NCBI GenBank assembly: GCA_963677135.2
Contig: CAXXLS010000017.1
Location: 558,001-622,000 of the forward strand
DNA length: 64,000 bases
Source: Seleniibacterium sp963677135
Lineage (GTDB): Bacteria > Desulfobacterota > Desulfuromonadia > Desulfuromonadales > Geopsychrobacteraceae
Direction: 5' to 3'
Positions within the stretch are counted from its first letter, which is position 1; each line of letters begins with the position of its first letter. Shown one piece after another: positions 35,195 through 44,526 of this stretch. The notes beneath the pieces were generated by a model, which saw nothing but the letters and a program-made list of their open reading frames with translations, did not search any database and was not told the DNA's origin. A program made the position numbers and the translations under genes.

Positions 35195-36676
35195 ATGTTT
35201 CGATATCTGACTGGTCTTCTGGTTGTTTGCTTTCTGTCCTTCGGCCAGGCGGCATCCGCCCAGACACTGGCCGAAAAAGTCCATCAGTATGAGCTGGAAA
35301 ATGGTGCGACCGTGCTGCTGGTCGAAAGACACACCTCGCCGACCGTGGCTGCCTACATCAGCTTCAGGGTCGGTTCGGTCAATGAAACGAGCGAACAGCG
35401 CGGTGCCGCCCATCTGCTTGAACACATGCTGTTCAAAGGGACCAAGACCCTTGGTACCAGGGATTACGCCGCCGAAAAGGAACTGCTGGTTCAGATCGAA
35501 GCCACCGGGAAACAGATTGACCGGCTGAAAAATCTGCCTGAACGCGATGAGGAAGAGCTCGCCAGACTGCGTGAAAAACTGGCTGGTCTGCAGCAACAGC
35601 ACAAGACTCTGGTCGTCAAAGACGAGTTTGCCCGCATCTACGCTGAAAACGGCGGCGTTGGCTACAACGCCTTCACCGGAAAAGATCAGACTACCTATCT
35701 GATCAACCTGCCGGCCAACAAGCTGGAACTCTGGGCGGCCATCGAATCGGATCGTCTGCGGAATGCCGTGTTCCGGGAGTTCTATACCGAGCGGGAGGTC
35801 GTCCATGAAGAACGGCGTCGGTCCTATGAGAGCGATCCCGGGGGCATGCTGTATGAGACCCTTCTGGCCACCGCCTTCAAGGTTCATCCTTATCGCGATC
35901 CGATTATTGGCTGGTCTTCGGATATTGAAAATCTGAGTCTCGACAATATCAGGGATTTTTTTCATAAGTATTATACGCCGGTCAACATGGTGATCACCCT
36001 GGTCGGTGATTTTGAAAGCGAAGAGACCCTTGATCTGATCCGCCGTTATTTTGGGGCCCTCGACCCGGGGATCCCGGTTCCCAGGGTGACGGACAGAGAA
36101 CCCCCTCAGGAGGGGGAGCGGCGCGTTCATGTCAGGTTTGATGCTGAGCCCCAACTGATGATCGCCTATCATAAACCGACCATGCCTCACCGAGATGATT
36201 ATGCCTTCGATATCATCATGCAGATTCTGACCGAAGGGCGAACGTCCCGGCTGTACCGCGCGCTGGTCCTCGACAAACAGCTTGTGCTTGATGTCAATTG
36301 CTTTACAGCTCCCGGTTCCCGCTATGACAACCTGATGATCCTCAGTATGACGCCACGCCGTGGTGTTGCCATGGAAGAGATTGAACATGCCGTGACTCTT
36401 GAGCTTGAGCGGCTGAAATCCGAGCCGATCAGCACGGAGGAACTGGCGAAGGCCAAAAAACAGATCACCACGGGCATGCTGCGCAGGCTTCAGGGCAATT
36501 CGGGCCTGGCGCGCATGCTCTCCTCTTACCAGGTGCTGGGGGATTGGCGATATCTGCTGGATTATGACCAGAGGTTAGAGGAGATGACAGCCGAGGACAT
36601 CATGGCTGCTGCCGAACGTTATTTTTCAGACAGCAACAAAACCGTGGCAACCTTGGGACGGGGAGATCGCAGCTGA
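35195..36676 (+). CDS. periplasmic M16 zinc protease, catalytic subunit
   Basis: A 493-residue secreted metallopeptidase with a signal peptide ending near QAASAQT. The inverted zinc motif HLLEH sits at 73-77, with the third ligand Glu205 in the EREVVHEE segment. Between them lies an unusual coiled-coil insertion of about 50 residues (roughly 95-145, rich in Glu, Lys, Leu and Gln), before the conserved GGVGYNAFTGKDQTTY. The C-terminal half is the second M16 repeat. ATG at 35195 has AAGGAAG and yields a proper signal peptide; the TTG at 35171 is rejected. The next gene overlaps (TGATG) and encodes the non-catalytic partner. Confidence 0.9.
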   Translation: MFRYLTGLLVVCFLSFGQAASAQTLAEKVHQYELENGATVLLVERHTSPTVAAYISFRVGSVNETSEQRGAAHLLEHMLFKGTKTLGTRDYAAEKELLVQIEATGKQIDRLKNLPERDEEELARLREKLAGLQQQHKTLVVKDEFARIYAENGGVGYNAFTGKDQTTYLINLPANKLELWAAIESDRLRNAVFREFYTEREVVHEERRRSYESDPGGMLYETLLATAFKVHPYRDPIIGWSSDIENLSLDNIRDFFHKYYTPVNMVITLVGDFESEETLDLIRRYFGALDPGIPVPRVTDREPPQEGERRVHVRFDAEPQLMIAYHKPTMPHRDDYAFDIIMQILTEGRTSRLYRALVLDKQLVLDVNCFTAPGSRYDNLMILSMTPRRGVAMEEIEHAVTLELERLKSEPISTEELAKAKKQITTGMLRRLQGNSGLARMLSSYQVLGDWRYLLDYDQRLEEMTAEDIMAAAERYFSDSNKTVATLGRGDRS

Positions 36677-38085
36677 TGAAAGTTCTACTTTATTTTGTTA
36701 TCGCCATATTTCTGAGTGGTTGCGTCCCAGGTCCAGGCAAGCATCTGCCGCGCCCCGACCAGTTGCATTTTGCGCCTCTCGAATTCCGTTTTCCCGAAGT
36801 CGCCGTGGAGCAGCTTGACAACGGTGCCCGCCTGTATCTGAAGGAGGATCATGAACTGCCCCTGGTCAATCTGACGCTGATGGTCGAGGGGGGGAGCATT
36901 TCCGACCCTCTTGACAAGACCGGTCTGTCTTCCCTGTTCGCCCAGGCTCTGGCTACCGGTGGTGCCGGCAATCTCGGTCCCGATCAGCTTGAGGCTGAAC
37001 TGGAAGCGATGGCGGCCAGTTTTTCCGTGTCCGCCAATCTTTACAGTTACGAAATCAATCTGTCCCTTCAGAAGGAGGACCTCGATCGCGGGTTTGATAT
37101 CCTCGCCGATCTTTTGCGCGCGCCCCGTTTTGACCGGGACCGCATTGAACTGGCTCGTCAGCAGATGCTCGAATCGATCCATCGCCGTAATGATGAACCC
37201 GGAGGGATCGCCGCCCGGCTGCTGGACGAGACCTTGGCCGCTGGCCATCCTCTCGGTTCATCACCCACGGATGAAACCGTGTCCGCCATCACCCGCGCCG
37301 ATCTGGTGGCACTTCACGAGCGTTATTTTCACCCCGCGAATTTCTGGTTTGCCGTCTCCGGTGACGTGGACAGGGACAGGTTGGCGGACAGGCTGGAAAA
37401 AGTCCTCGGCAGCTGGCCGCAGGGGGACCGGTGGGTCCGCGATTTTCCGACCCTTCCCGATTCGCCGCCAGGGCACATCCTGCTGGCCGAAAAGGATGTC
37501 CCCCAGACGACCATCCTGATGGGACACGCCGGAATCAGCAAGGATAATCCCGATCAATACGCTCTTCAGGTGGCTAATTTCATCCTGGGCGGAGGCGGAT
37601 TCAATTCCCGCCTGATGCGTGAAGTCAGATCCAACCGGGGACTGGCCTATTCGGTCTATTCCTACTTTCAGATCGGTCGTTATCTGCCCGGTTTCTTTAT
37701 CGCCAGTTCCGAAACGAAAAGTGAATCGACCGCCGAAGTCGTGAGCCTGATGCTGACCCTGATCAGGCAGATGCGGGAGCAGCCCGTCACCGAGACGGAG
37801 CTGGAGCTGGCCAAGCAGAGTCTGATCAATTCCTTTGTATTCGCTTTCGAGAACACTCACGCCATCGTGGCGCGCCAAGTCCGGATCGACTATTACGATT
37901 ATCCCAGAGACTATCTCGAACGCTACCGGCAAAGAATTTCAGCGGTAACGGTTGACGATGTGCTGCAGGTCTGCCGGAAATATCTGCACCCCGATTTGCT
38001 GCAGGTGATTCTGGTTGGCAGGACCTCTGACTTCGCCGATCAGGTGGTTGGACTGGGGTTGCCGGTCGAGAAGGTTGATTTTTAG
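36676..38085 (+). CDS. M16-family lipoprotein, non-catalytic partner
   Basis: A 469-residue M16 homologue lacking the zinc motif: the position of HxxEH reads GLSSLFAQAL. The second-half features (GGGGFNSRLMREVRSNRGLAYSVYS) are kept, as in the inactive subunit of mitochondrial processing peptidase and bacterial M16B pairs. A lipobox (FLSGC, Cys16) anchors it, probably to the outer membrane, whereas its partner is soluble. Its ATG overlaps the upstream stop. The pair probably forms a heterodimeric peptide-degrading chamber in the periplasm; the substrate is unknown. Confidence 0.9.
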   Translation: MKVLLYFVIAIFLSGCVPGPGKHLPRPDQLHFAPLEFRFPEVAVEQLDNGARLYLKEDHELPLVNLTLMVEGGSISDPLDKTGLSSLFAQALATGGAGNLGPDQLEAELEAMAASFSVSANLYSYEINLSLQKEDLDRGFDILADLLRAPRFDRDRIELARQQMLESIHRRNDEPGGIAARLLDETLAAGHPLGSSPTDETVSAITRADLVALHERYFHPANFWFAVSGDVDRDRLADRLEKVLGSWPQGDRWVRDFPTLPDSPPGHILLAEKDVPQTTILMGHAGISKDNPDQYALQVANFILGGGGFNSRLMREVRSNRGLAYSVYSYFQIGRYLPGFFIASSETKSESTAEVVSLMLTLIRQMREQPVTETELELAKQSLINSFVFAFENTHAIVARQVRIDYYDYPRDYLERYRQRISAVTVDDVLQVCRKYLHPDLLQVILVGRTSDFADQVVGLGLPVEKVDF

Positions 38086-38150
38086 CGGGCTGCCGGCAGG
38101 CGGTCTGGTTAAAGCTGAACTGCATGGGTGCAGTTCCGGAGTGAATTGGC

Positions 38151-39527
38151 ATGGTGAACAGGAAGGGGCAGGGGGCTTTGCGCACCCGTATCAATGATCT
38201 GCTTTGGGAACACAATCCGGCGGAATTGTCCTGGCTGAAACGACTGGGCCTGAGGCAGCTTCAGACCGCGGTTCTCGTGTTCAGTGATTTTGCAGCCAAC
38301 CTGACCATGCTGCGCGCGGCCGCGCTGACGTATTATACCATGCTCTCCCTGGTGCCGCTGCTGGCTCTGACCTTCGCTTTGCTCAAGGCGTTCGGGGTGC
38401 AGAACCTGCTGCAGCCCCTTATCCTGGAAAAACTGCGGGTCGGCGACGGGCGCATCGCCGAGGCCCTGCTCAGTTACATCAACAATACCCAGGTAGCGCA
38501 GCTCGGTGCTTTCGGCCTGGTCTTTCTGCTGGTCGCCGTTATTTCCCTGCTGACCAATGTGGAAAAAAGTTTCAATCATGTCTGGGGAGTGCCGTCAGTT
38601 CGTCCTTTTCTGAGACGGTTTTCCGATTACCTTTCGGTTGTCCTGGTTGGTCCGGTCCTGCTTATCGGAGCCATCTCCATGACCTCCAGCCTGGCCAGCT
38701 ACCGGGTCGTTCAGGTCCTTATGGAAATGCAGATGGTCGGGACCCTGGTCCTGATGCTGTTCAAGATCATCCCCTTTGTGTTCATGTGGCTGGCCTTTTC
38801 CGGGCTTTACATTTTTATGTCAAATACCCGGGTGGACTGGCGGGCCGCCCTGGCCGGCGGTGTGGTCGGCGGAACGCTGTGGCAATTGGCCCAGGTGGGT
38901 TACGTTCACTTTCAGGTCGGCGTCGGGCGTTACAATGCGATTTACGGAACCATGGCTGCGCTGCCGGTCTTCATGGTCTGGGTTTACCTGTCCTGGGTCA
39001 TCGTCCTGTTCGGGCTCGGGGTCTGCTACGCCAAGCAGAACCTGCGCACCAGTGGCCGTGACCTGCGCAGGACTGACGTCAGTCGCAGCAGTTACGAACA
39101 GGTCGCCCTGTCTCTGATGGTGACCCTGGCCGCTCGTTTTCAGGAGGGGGAAGGACCCGTCAGCCAGGAAGAACTGTCCCGCTACCTGTTCGCACCGCCT
39201 CGTTTGTGTCGCAGTATCCTCGGTTCTCTGGTCCGTCTCGGTTTTGTCGCCGAGCTGCAGAACAGAACGGGGAGAAATCTTTATCAGCTGGGACGGGCTG
39301 CCGATACCCTGACTCTCGATCATTTCTTCCGGGAGTTGCGGCATTTTGGTCAGGATGTTCAGCATCTCAGCCTGCATCCGCACACCCTGGTTGCGCTGCA
39401 ATCCTGCCAGGAGATGGAAACCCTGCTTTCGGAGAGCCTGGGCGACCTCACTCTCAAGGACCTCGTGGATAAAAGTCTTGAGCGGGGAAAGGATGCGATC
39501 ATCGAGATCTGTCAGAGTGATTCCTAA
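38151..39527 (+). CDS. YihY/BrkB-family membrane protein with winged-helix tail
   Basis: A 458-residue inner-membrane protein with six to seven helices (about 45-300) and the family landmarks AAALTYYTMLSLVPLL and FNHVWG. The conserved late segment RYNAIYGTMAALPVFMVWVY ends the membrane domain. After residue 320 a soluble tail of about 130 residues looks like a winged helix (VSQEELSRYLFAPPRLCRSILGSL), a combination seen in some family members. Despite an old RNase BN label the family is not an RNase; the biological role is unknown. GGAG lies upstream of ATG. It lies 65 bp after the M16 pair, same strand, and may share their transcript. Confidence 0.85.
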   Translation: MVNRKGQGALRTRINDLLWEHNPAELSWLKRLGLRQLQTAVLVFSDFAANLTMLRAAALTYYTMLSLVPLLALTFALLKAFGVQNLLQPLILEKLRVGDGRIAEALLSYINNTQVAQLGAFGLVFLLVAVISLLTNVEKSFNHVWGVPSVRPFLRRFSDYLSVVLVGPVLLIGAISMTSSLASYRVVQVLMEMQMVGTLVLMLFKIIPFVFMWLAFSGLYIFMSNTRVDWRAALAGGVVGGTLWQLAQVGYVHFQVGVGRYNAIYGTMAALPVFMVWVYLSWVIVLFGLGVCYAKQNLRTSGRDLRRTDVSRSSYEQVALSLMVTLAARFQEGEGPVSQEELSRYLFAPPRLCRSILGSLVRLGFVAELQNRTGRNLYQLGRAADTLTLDHFFRELRHFGQDVQHLSLHPHTLVALQSCQEMETLLSESLGDLTLKDLVDKSLERGKDAIIEICQSDS

Positions 39528-39587
39528 GGGGGATGGAAAAAACTCATGCAGATCACGTCAGAGGGCCGGCGGGCGTTCACCGTGGTG

Positions 39588-40307
39588 TCATTGCTCAGGT
39601 GACATGTGGTCAAAGCTTTTCAGTTCGAGTTTTCCGTCCATCAATTCTGCGTACGAAAACTGATGTATCCAGTCGCCCAGGGCGATGATCCGGGTGTTTT
39701 CATAGCTTGCGGTGCGGGGATAATGGAAGTGCCCGGCCACAACCAGGTCGCAGCCCCTGGCGTTTTTCTCAACGTAGGTCTGGAGGTAGGGGAGGGGATC
39801 GTGATGGGGACGGTCGGGATCGTTCTTGGCACTTTTGCTGCTCAGCCAGAGACCGAATCTCCATACCTGGTCGGGATGCACGATCCTGGCCAGACCGCGA
39901 ACGAAGCGACTGCGCCAGAATTTACGCAGCTGGCGGTAGCCGGCGCCGGGATTGAGAAGATCTCCGTGGCAGACCATAATTTTCAGCCCGTCCCAGCTGA
40001 TGATCTGCTGTTCGGGTATAATGGTACAGTTCAGGGTCTCGCGAAAGTAGCGGCCGAGCAGGAAATCATGGTTGCCTTCGACAAAATAGAGCCTGGTGCC
40101 GGCAGCAGAGAACTGCCGCAGCTTCTCCAGCAGCGGTACGTAGGCACTGAAGACCAGATGGTCATAACCCAACCAGAACTCAAAAATATCACCGAGCAAA
40201 AAAAGTGCATCAAGTTGTTTTTGCTGGTTGAGAAATTCAAGTAATAACTGGTAGTTTTGATCCTGGGGATGACGCAGGTGCGCATCCGATAGAAATATCG
40301 CTCTCAT
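39588..40307 (-). CDS. lpxH: UDP-2,3-diacylglucosamine pyrophosphatase
   Basis: A 239-residue calcineurin-like metallophosphoesterase that cleaves UDP-2,3-diacyl-GlcN to lipid X in lipid A synthesis. Metal-binding motifs are all visible: SDAHLRHP near the N-terminus, GDIFEFWLG, GNHDFLLG, CHGD and GHFHYP. Length and the DIFEFW segment favour LpxH over other phosphoesterases. I start at the ATG of MRAIFLSDAH because that matches the family; the open frame from 40343 adds twelve residues without support. The ribosome site is weak. It stands alone, convergent with the BrkB gene and divergent from the glyoxalase operon. Confidence 0.9.
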   Translation of the reverse strand: MRAIFLSDAHLRHPQDQNYQLLLEFLNQQKQLDALFLLGDIFEFWLGYDHLVFSAYVPLLEKLRQFSAAGTRLYFVEGNHDFLLGRYFRETLNCTIIPEQQIISWDGLKIMVCHGDLLNPGAGYRQLRKFWRSRFVRGLARIVHPDQVWRFGLWLSSKSAKNDPDRPHHDPLPYLQTYVEKNARGCDLVVAGHFHYPRTASYENTRIIALGDWIHQFSYAELMDGKLELKSFDHMSPEQ

Positions 40308-40374
40308 GCCCGCGACTATAATCAGGCGCAGCGGCATTGTCAATTTAACATAGCGAAGAAAAAGGAGTGGCTAT

Positions 40375-40764
40375 ATGGAATACCCAATGATTCATATCTG
40401 CTACCGGGTCATGGATCTGGAGGCTTCGGAAAAATTCTACCGCGATGCTTTCGGGTTCGAGGTCTCCAGGAAAAAGGATTACCCGGAGCACAAGTTTACC
40501 TTGAGTTACATGACCTCCGCCGGCCTGCCGTTCGAGTTGGAGTTGACCTACAACTACGACCAGAAGGAACCCTATGTCATTGGTGACGGTTATTCGCACC
40601 TGGCGGTGGCCGTGGCCGATCTTGAGGCCTCCCATAAGCGTCACACCGAGATGGGGCTGACCGTGACCCCCCTCAAGGGCTTGCCGGGCAGCCCGCCGAA
40701 ATTCTATTTTGTCACCGACCCCGACGGATTCCGTATCGAGGTCGTTCGCAGGCAAACATTATAA
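40375..40764 (+). CDS. gloA: lactoylglutathione lyase (glyoxalase I)
   Basis: A 129-residue VOC-fold enzyme that converts the methylglyoxal-thiol hemithioacetal to the lactoyl thioester. The four metal ligands line up with E. coli GloA: His7, Glu56, His75 and Glu122. The C-terminal DPDGFRIEVV is the family end motif. AAAAAGGAG precedes ATG. It is first in a tight co-directional set (TPR protein, YitT protein, Kef-type antiporter). Methylglyoxal defence coupled to Kef-type K+/H+ transport is known in E. coli, which makes this neighbourhood functionally sensible (inference). Confidence 0.9.
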   Translation: MEYPMIHICYRVMDLEASEKFYRDAFGFEVSRKKDYPEHKFTLSYMTSAGLPFELELTYNYDQKEPYVIGDGYSHLAVAVADLEASHKRHTEMGLTVTPLKGLPGSPPKFYFVTDPDGFRIEVVRRQTL

Positions 40765-40787
40765 TACGGGTTCACAGGAGAGACAGC

Positions 40788-41561
40788 ATGTCGGTACAGG
40801 ATCTTTTCGATCAGGGGGTTCGCGCCCTCGACGCGGGTGATATCAAGGTGGCTATCGGGTATTTACAACAGGCCGCGGAACTGCGTCCCAATGCGGAAAC
40901 ATGGCAGCTTCTGGCCGAGGCCCAGGTCGAAAACGGGCAGTTCAAACAAGCCTACAAGAGTCTGGCTGCAGGTCTCGAGACGGCACCCGAGGATGTCGAT
41001 TTGTTGTTTACCCTGGGAGATCTTTATCTCGAGGAAAACCGTAACGCCGAAGCTCTGGAAACCTATCGGAAAATTCTGGCTATCGACCCTGATGATGTCG
41101 ACGCCTGGGTCAGCAAGGCGATGGCCTACGTGAATATCGATGATCCTGACGCCGCTGAACAGGCCTGTCGCAAAGCCTTGGAGATCGATCCTACATCGGT
41201 TTTCGCCCTGAATGCTCTGGGTGACATCTTCCTGAGCCAGGAGCGGCAGGACGAGGCCCTCGATTTATTCACAAAGGCTTCCGAACTGGATCCGGAGGAT
41301 CCCCAGCCTTTACTGAACCTTGCCGATCTCTATTATGAACGGGACAACCTCAACCTGGCCGAAGAGTATTGTCTCAAAGGTCTCAAGCTCGATGCCGGGT
41401 TGCCGGGAGGGTTTCTGACCCTTGGGTATATCTGCCTCGATCAGGATCGCATCGAGGAGGCTATCGATCATTTCAAACAGTTCCTGCGATTGGAAAACGG
41501 CGAGGGAAACAAGCAACTGCGTGATGAAGTCGCCGCTGTTATTGACGGCCTGACCTCCTGA
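40788..41561 (+). CDS. tetratricopeptide-repeat protein
   Basis: A 257-residue acidic soluble protein made almost wholly of about seven TPR helix pairs, with repeated patterns such as ALETYRKILAIDPDDVDAW and QACRKALEIDPTSVFALNALGD. There is no signal peptide or membrane helix, so it is probably a cytoplasmic scaffold. GGAGAG precedes ATG. It starts 23 bp after the glyoxalase gene and is followed 34 bp later by the YitT gene. The partner protein is unknown. Confidence 0.9.
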   Translation: MSVQDLFDQGVRALDAGDIKVAIGYLQQAAELRPNAETWQLLAEAQVENGQFKQAYKSLAAGLETAPEDVDLLFTLGDLYLEENRNAEALETYRKILAIDPDDVDAWVSKAMAYVNIDDPDAAEQACRKALEIDPTSVFALNALGDIFLSQERQDEALDLFTKASELDPEDPQPLLNLADLYYERDNLNLAEEYCLKGLKLDAGLPGGFLTLGYICLDQDRIEEAIDHFKQFLRLENGEGNKQLRDEVAAVIDGLTS

Positions 41562-41595
41562 CCGGGGGCTGTTTCCCTGTCCTGTTGCGTGTTCT

Positions 41596-42447
41596 ATGAA
41601 TATTCAGAATGAATTTCGCCATGCCTGCCTGTTTACGACGGGAGCGGCGCTCATGGCTCTTGGCATCGTCCTGTTTCTCGCGCCTAACCGTATTACCACC
41701 GGCGGAACGGCAGGCATGGCCATTCTCTTGAATTACCTGTCCGGCATGTCCATCGGCATGCTGATGCTCGCCATCAACCTGCCGATTCTGCTTTGCGGCT
41801 GGCGCCTGCTCGGGAAGGCCTTCGCGCTGCGTTCGGTCGCGGCGATCTTCCTGTGTTCCGGTTTTGTCGATCTGTTCAGGGAATATCTGGCCCTCGACCC
41901 GTTAAGTCACGAAACCCTCCTGGCCACCCTCTACGGGGGGATCGCCATCGGTGTCGGCATCGGTCTGATGCTCCGGGGTAACGCCTCGGCCGGAGGCACG
42001 ACAACGATCGCCCGCATGGTGGCGGCGCGAACCGATATCAAGGTCGGACAGGTTATTCTGGGATGCGATGTCCTGATCATTATCTCGGCGGGATTTGTTT
42101 TTCAGGATACCGAGCGGGCCCTGTGGAGCCTGATCAGCATCTACGTCACGGCCAAATGCATCGATATGATGCTGACCGGAACCCTCTCCGAGAAAATTGT
42201 CCATATCACGACCAACCGGGTTGAACAGCTGGGCGTCAAGATCATCGAACAGCTGGGTCCTTACGGGACCATTGTCGCCGGGACGGGGCTGGCGCAGGGC
42301 GAGGAAAAAACGATGATATTCGTGACCGTAGAGGCACGCCGGATCACGGTGCTGCGTGATATTATCCGCGCCAATGATCCTGACGCCTTCATGGTGGTTA
42401 TGGACGCTGCCGAAATGCTGGGCCGCGGTCACGGCCTGCGGGCCTGA
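41596..42447 (+). CDS. YitT-family membrane protein (DUF161/DUF2179)
   Basis: A 283-residue protein with five to six membrane helices in the first 185 residues (GGTAGMAILLNYLSG and RGNASAGGTTTIARM are family landmarks), followed by a cytoplasmic DUF2179 domain of about 80 residues ending near AEMLGRGHGL. The transported substrate or role of YitT proteins is not established. It is third in the glyoxalase operon, 27 bp before the Kef-type antiporter. The ribosome site is weak and the assigned ATG is the only reasonable start. Confidence 0.88.
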   Translation: MNIQNEFRHACLFTTGAALMALGIVLFLAPNRITTGGTAGMAILLNYLSGMSIGMLMLAINLPILLCGWRLLGKAFALRSVAAIFLCSGFVDLFREYLALDPLSHETLLATLYGGIAIGVGIGLMLRGNASAGGTTTIARMVAARTDIKVGQVILGCDVLIIISAGFVFQDTERALWSLISIYVTAKCIDMMLTGTLSEKIVHITTNRVEQLGVKIIEQLGPYGTIVAGTGLAQGEEKTMIFVTVEARRITVLRDIIRANDPDAFMVVMDAAEMLGRGHGLRA

Positions 42448-42474
42448 TTTACGAATCATTAAAGGGAAACCTCT

Positions 42475-44442
42475 ATGGGGATTGCTGCTGACCTGATTAT
42501 TATCGTTGTTGCCGCGCTCCTCGGCGGTCTGCTGGCCCAGGTTTTCCGGCAGCCGCTGGTGCTTGGCTATATTTTTGTCGGGATTCTGATCGGCCCTTTC
42601 AGCGGCGGGGCGGTCGCTGATCCTCATGAGGTTGAGCAGCTTGCCGAAATCGGCGTGGCCCTGCTGCTGTTCGCTCTCGGACTTGAATTTTCTCTCAAGG
42701 AACTGACCCCGGTCAAATTTGTCGCCCTGGTGGGTGCTCCCCTTCAGATTTTGCTGACCGTCGGGTTCGGTTTCCTGGTTGGGAAGTTTCTGGGCTGGCC
42801 TTCGGGCCCTTCCCTCTGGCTCGGGGGGATTGTTTCACTGTCCAGTACCATGGTTATCCTGAAAACCCTGATGGCTCAGGGGATGCTTGGCACCCTCTCC
42901 AGCCGGGTCATGATCGGCATTCTGATTGTTCAGGATCTGGCTGTCGTTCCGCTGCTGATCATTCTGCCGCAACTGACCAATCCTGCCTCCGGCCTGTCCC
43001 TGCTGGGGCTGGCCCTGGTCAAGTCCATCCTGTTCCTGGCCCTGATGCTGGTGTTGGGAACCCGTCTGCTGCCCCGGATCCTGACGGTGATCGCCCGCTG
43101 GAATTCCCGCGAGCTGTTTCTCCTGACCATCACCACCATCGGCCTGGGTATCGGATACGCAACTTATCTGGCCGGTCTGTCTTTCGCTTTCGGGGCCTTT
43201 GTGGCCGGTATGGTGCTGAGTGAATCCGATTACGGACATCAGGCCCTGAGTGATATCATCCCGTTGCGGGATCTGTTCGGCCTGCTTTTCTTCACCTCGG
43301 TGGGGATGCTGCTGGACCCCGTGTTTCTGGTCCGGAACTGGTGGGGGATCTTCCAGCTTGTCGTGCTCATCTCTGTCGGCAAAGGACTGCTGATGACGGG
43401 GATTGTCAGGCTTTTCGGATACGGCAATGTCATTCCCCTGGCGGTCGGTCTGACCATGTTCCAGATCGGCGAGTTTTCCTTCGTTCTCGGTCAGGTCGGT
43501 TTTTCGGGAAACTTTCTCTCTTCCGATCAGTATTATTTTATCCTGGCTGCAGCTATCATCAGCATGCTGCTGACCCCCCTGGTGTCCGGGTTGACCGCCC
43601 CCATCTACGGGCTGAAAAAACGCTTTTTCAAGGCCAATCAGTTGGAAACGATTAATCTTCCCAATGAGGGCCTGCATGATCATATTGTTATCGCCGGGGG
43701 TGGCCAGGTCGGTCGCTACGTCGCGAATATCCTGACCAGGCTGTCAGTCCCTTTCGTCATCATCGATCTTTCGTACCGGTCCATTGAGGAATGCCGTCAA
43801 AAGGGATACCCGGCCATATTCGGGGATGCCGGTCAGGATGTCGTCCTTGAAGCGGCCAACCTGGCCGAGGCGCGGCAGCTTCTGATCACGATTCCTCACA
43901 TCACCACCTCCGAAACAATCGTCCGCTATGTTCACAGGCTGGTTCCTGACATCAGTATCGTCGCCAGGGCGACGGGTACGGATCAAATGAAAGCGCTGTA
44001 TGATGATGGCGTTTCCATGGTCATTCTGCCGGAATTGGAGGCCGGGCTGGAGATTGCCAGGCAGACGCTTCTGAATCTGAATATCCCGGTCACGCTGATA
44101 CAGGAATTCACTGATGCCGGTCGCCGCGACCATTATCAACGGGAGCAGTGCGACAATCCCGAGCTTCGGACCATGCTGCAATTGAAGAATGCCCGAGACC
44201 TGCTAGATCTGAGCTGGGAGGAGGTTGGTGATAATGGCGTGCTGTCAGGTCGCAGCATTCGTGATCTGAATATTCGTCAGACAACGGGGATCTCCATTGT
44301 CGGGGTGTTGCGAGACGGGCAGTTCTTTGCTAACCCGGAGGCTGACTTCACTTTCGCTGCAGGCGATATGATTGCGCTGATCGGTCAGAAGATCGGGAAA
44401 GACAAACTGGAGACCGTGATCGGTTCAAAAGCCGGAGGGTGA
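42475..44442 (+). CDS. CPA2 cation/proton antiporter with TrkA-N/TrkA-C domains (Kef type)
   Basis: A 655-residue antiporter. Residues 1-385 form about twelve membrane helices with the CPA2 pattern (GPFSGGAVADPHEVEQLAEIG, ALGLEFSLKEL, FGAFVAGMVLSES). Residues 400-520 are a RCK/TrkA-N Rossmann domain (IAGGGQVGRYVA) that binds a nucleotide. The final 80 residues are a TrkA-C ligand domain. Kef systems exchange K+ for H+ and acidify the cytoplasm during electrophile stress, which fits the glyoxalase two genes upstream. AAAGGGAAA serves as ribosome site. A bidirectional terminator follows. Confidence 0.9.
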   Translation: MGIAADLIIIVVAALLGGLLAQVFRQPLVLGYIFVGILIGPFSGGAVADPHEVEQLAEIGVALLLFALGLEFSLKELTPVKFVALVGAPLQILLTVGFGFLVGKFLGWPSGPSLWLGGIVSLSSTMVILKTLMAQGMLGTLSSRVMIGILIVQDLAVVPLLIILPQLTNPASGLSLLGLALVKSILFLALMLVLGTRLLPRILTVIARWNSRELFLLTITTIGLGIGYATYLAGLSFAFGAFVAGMVLSESDYGHQALSDIIPLRDLFGLLFFTSVGMLLDPVFLVRNWWGIFQLVVLISVGKGLLMTGIVRLFGYGNVIPLAVGLTMFQIGEFSFVLGQVGFSGNFLSSDQYYFILAAAIISMLLTPLVSGLTAPIYGLKKRFFKANQLETINLPNEGLHDHIVIAGGGQVGRYVANILTRLSVPFVIIDLSYRSIEECRQKGYPAIFGDAGQDVVLEAANLAEARQLLITIPHITTSETIVRYVHRLVPDISIVARATGTDQMKALYDDGVSMVILPELEAGLEIARQTLLNLNIPVTLIQEFTDAGRRDHYQREQCDNPELRTMLQLKNARDLLDLSWEEVGDNGVLSGRSIRDLNIRQTTGISIVGVLRDGQFFANPEADFTFAAGDMIALIGQKIGKDKLETVIGSKAGG

Positions 44443-44468
44443 TATGTCGCCAACGTGTTCAGAACAGA

Positions 44469-44498
44469 AAAAGGCTGTCTGGAATCAGACAGCCTTTT
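44469..44498. terminator. bidirectional rho-independent terminator
   Basis: AAAAGGCTGTCT (44469-44480) pairs with AGACAGCCTTTT (44487-44498) around a 6-base loop. A-run on one side and T-run on the other let it end both the antiporter operon (+) and the PxxKW gene (-). Confidence 0.85.
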
Positions 44499-44526
44499 CG
44501 AGCAGTCACCGTTGTGAAAAAGATGA

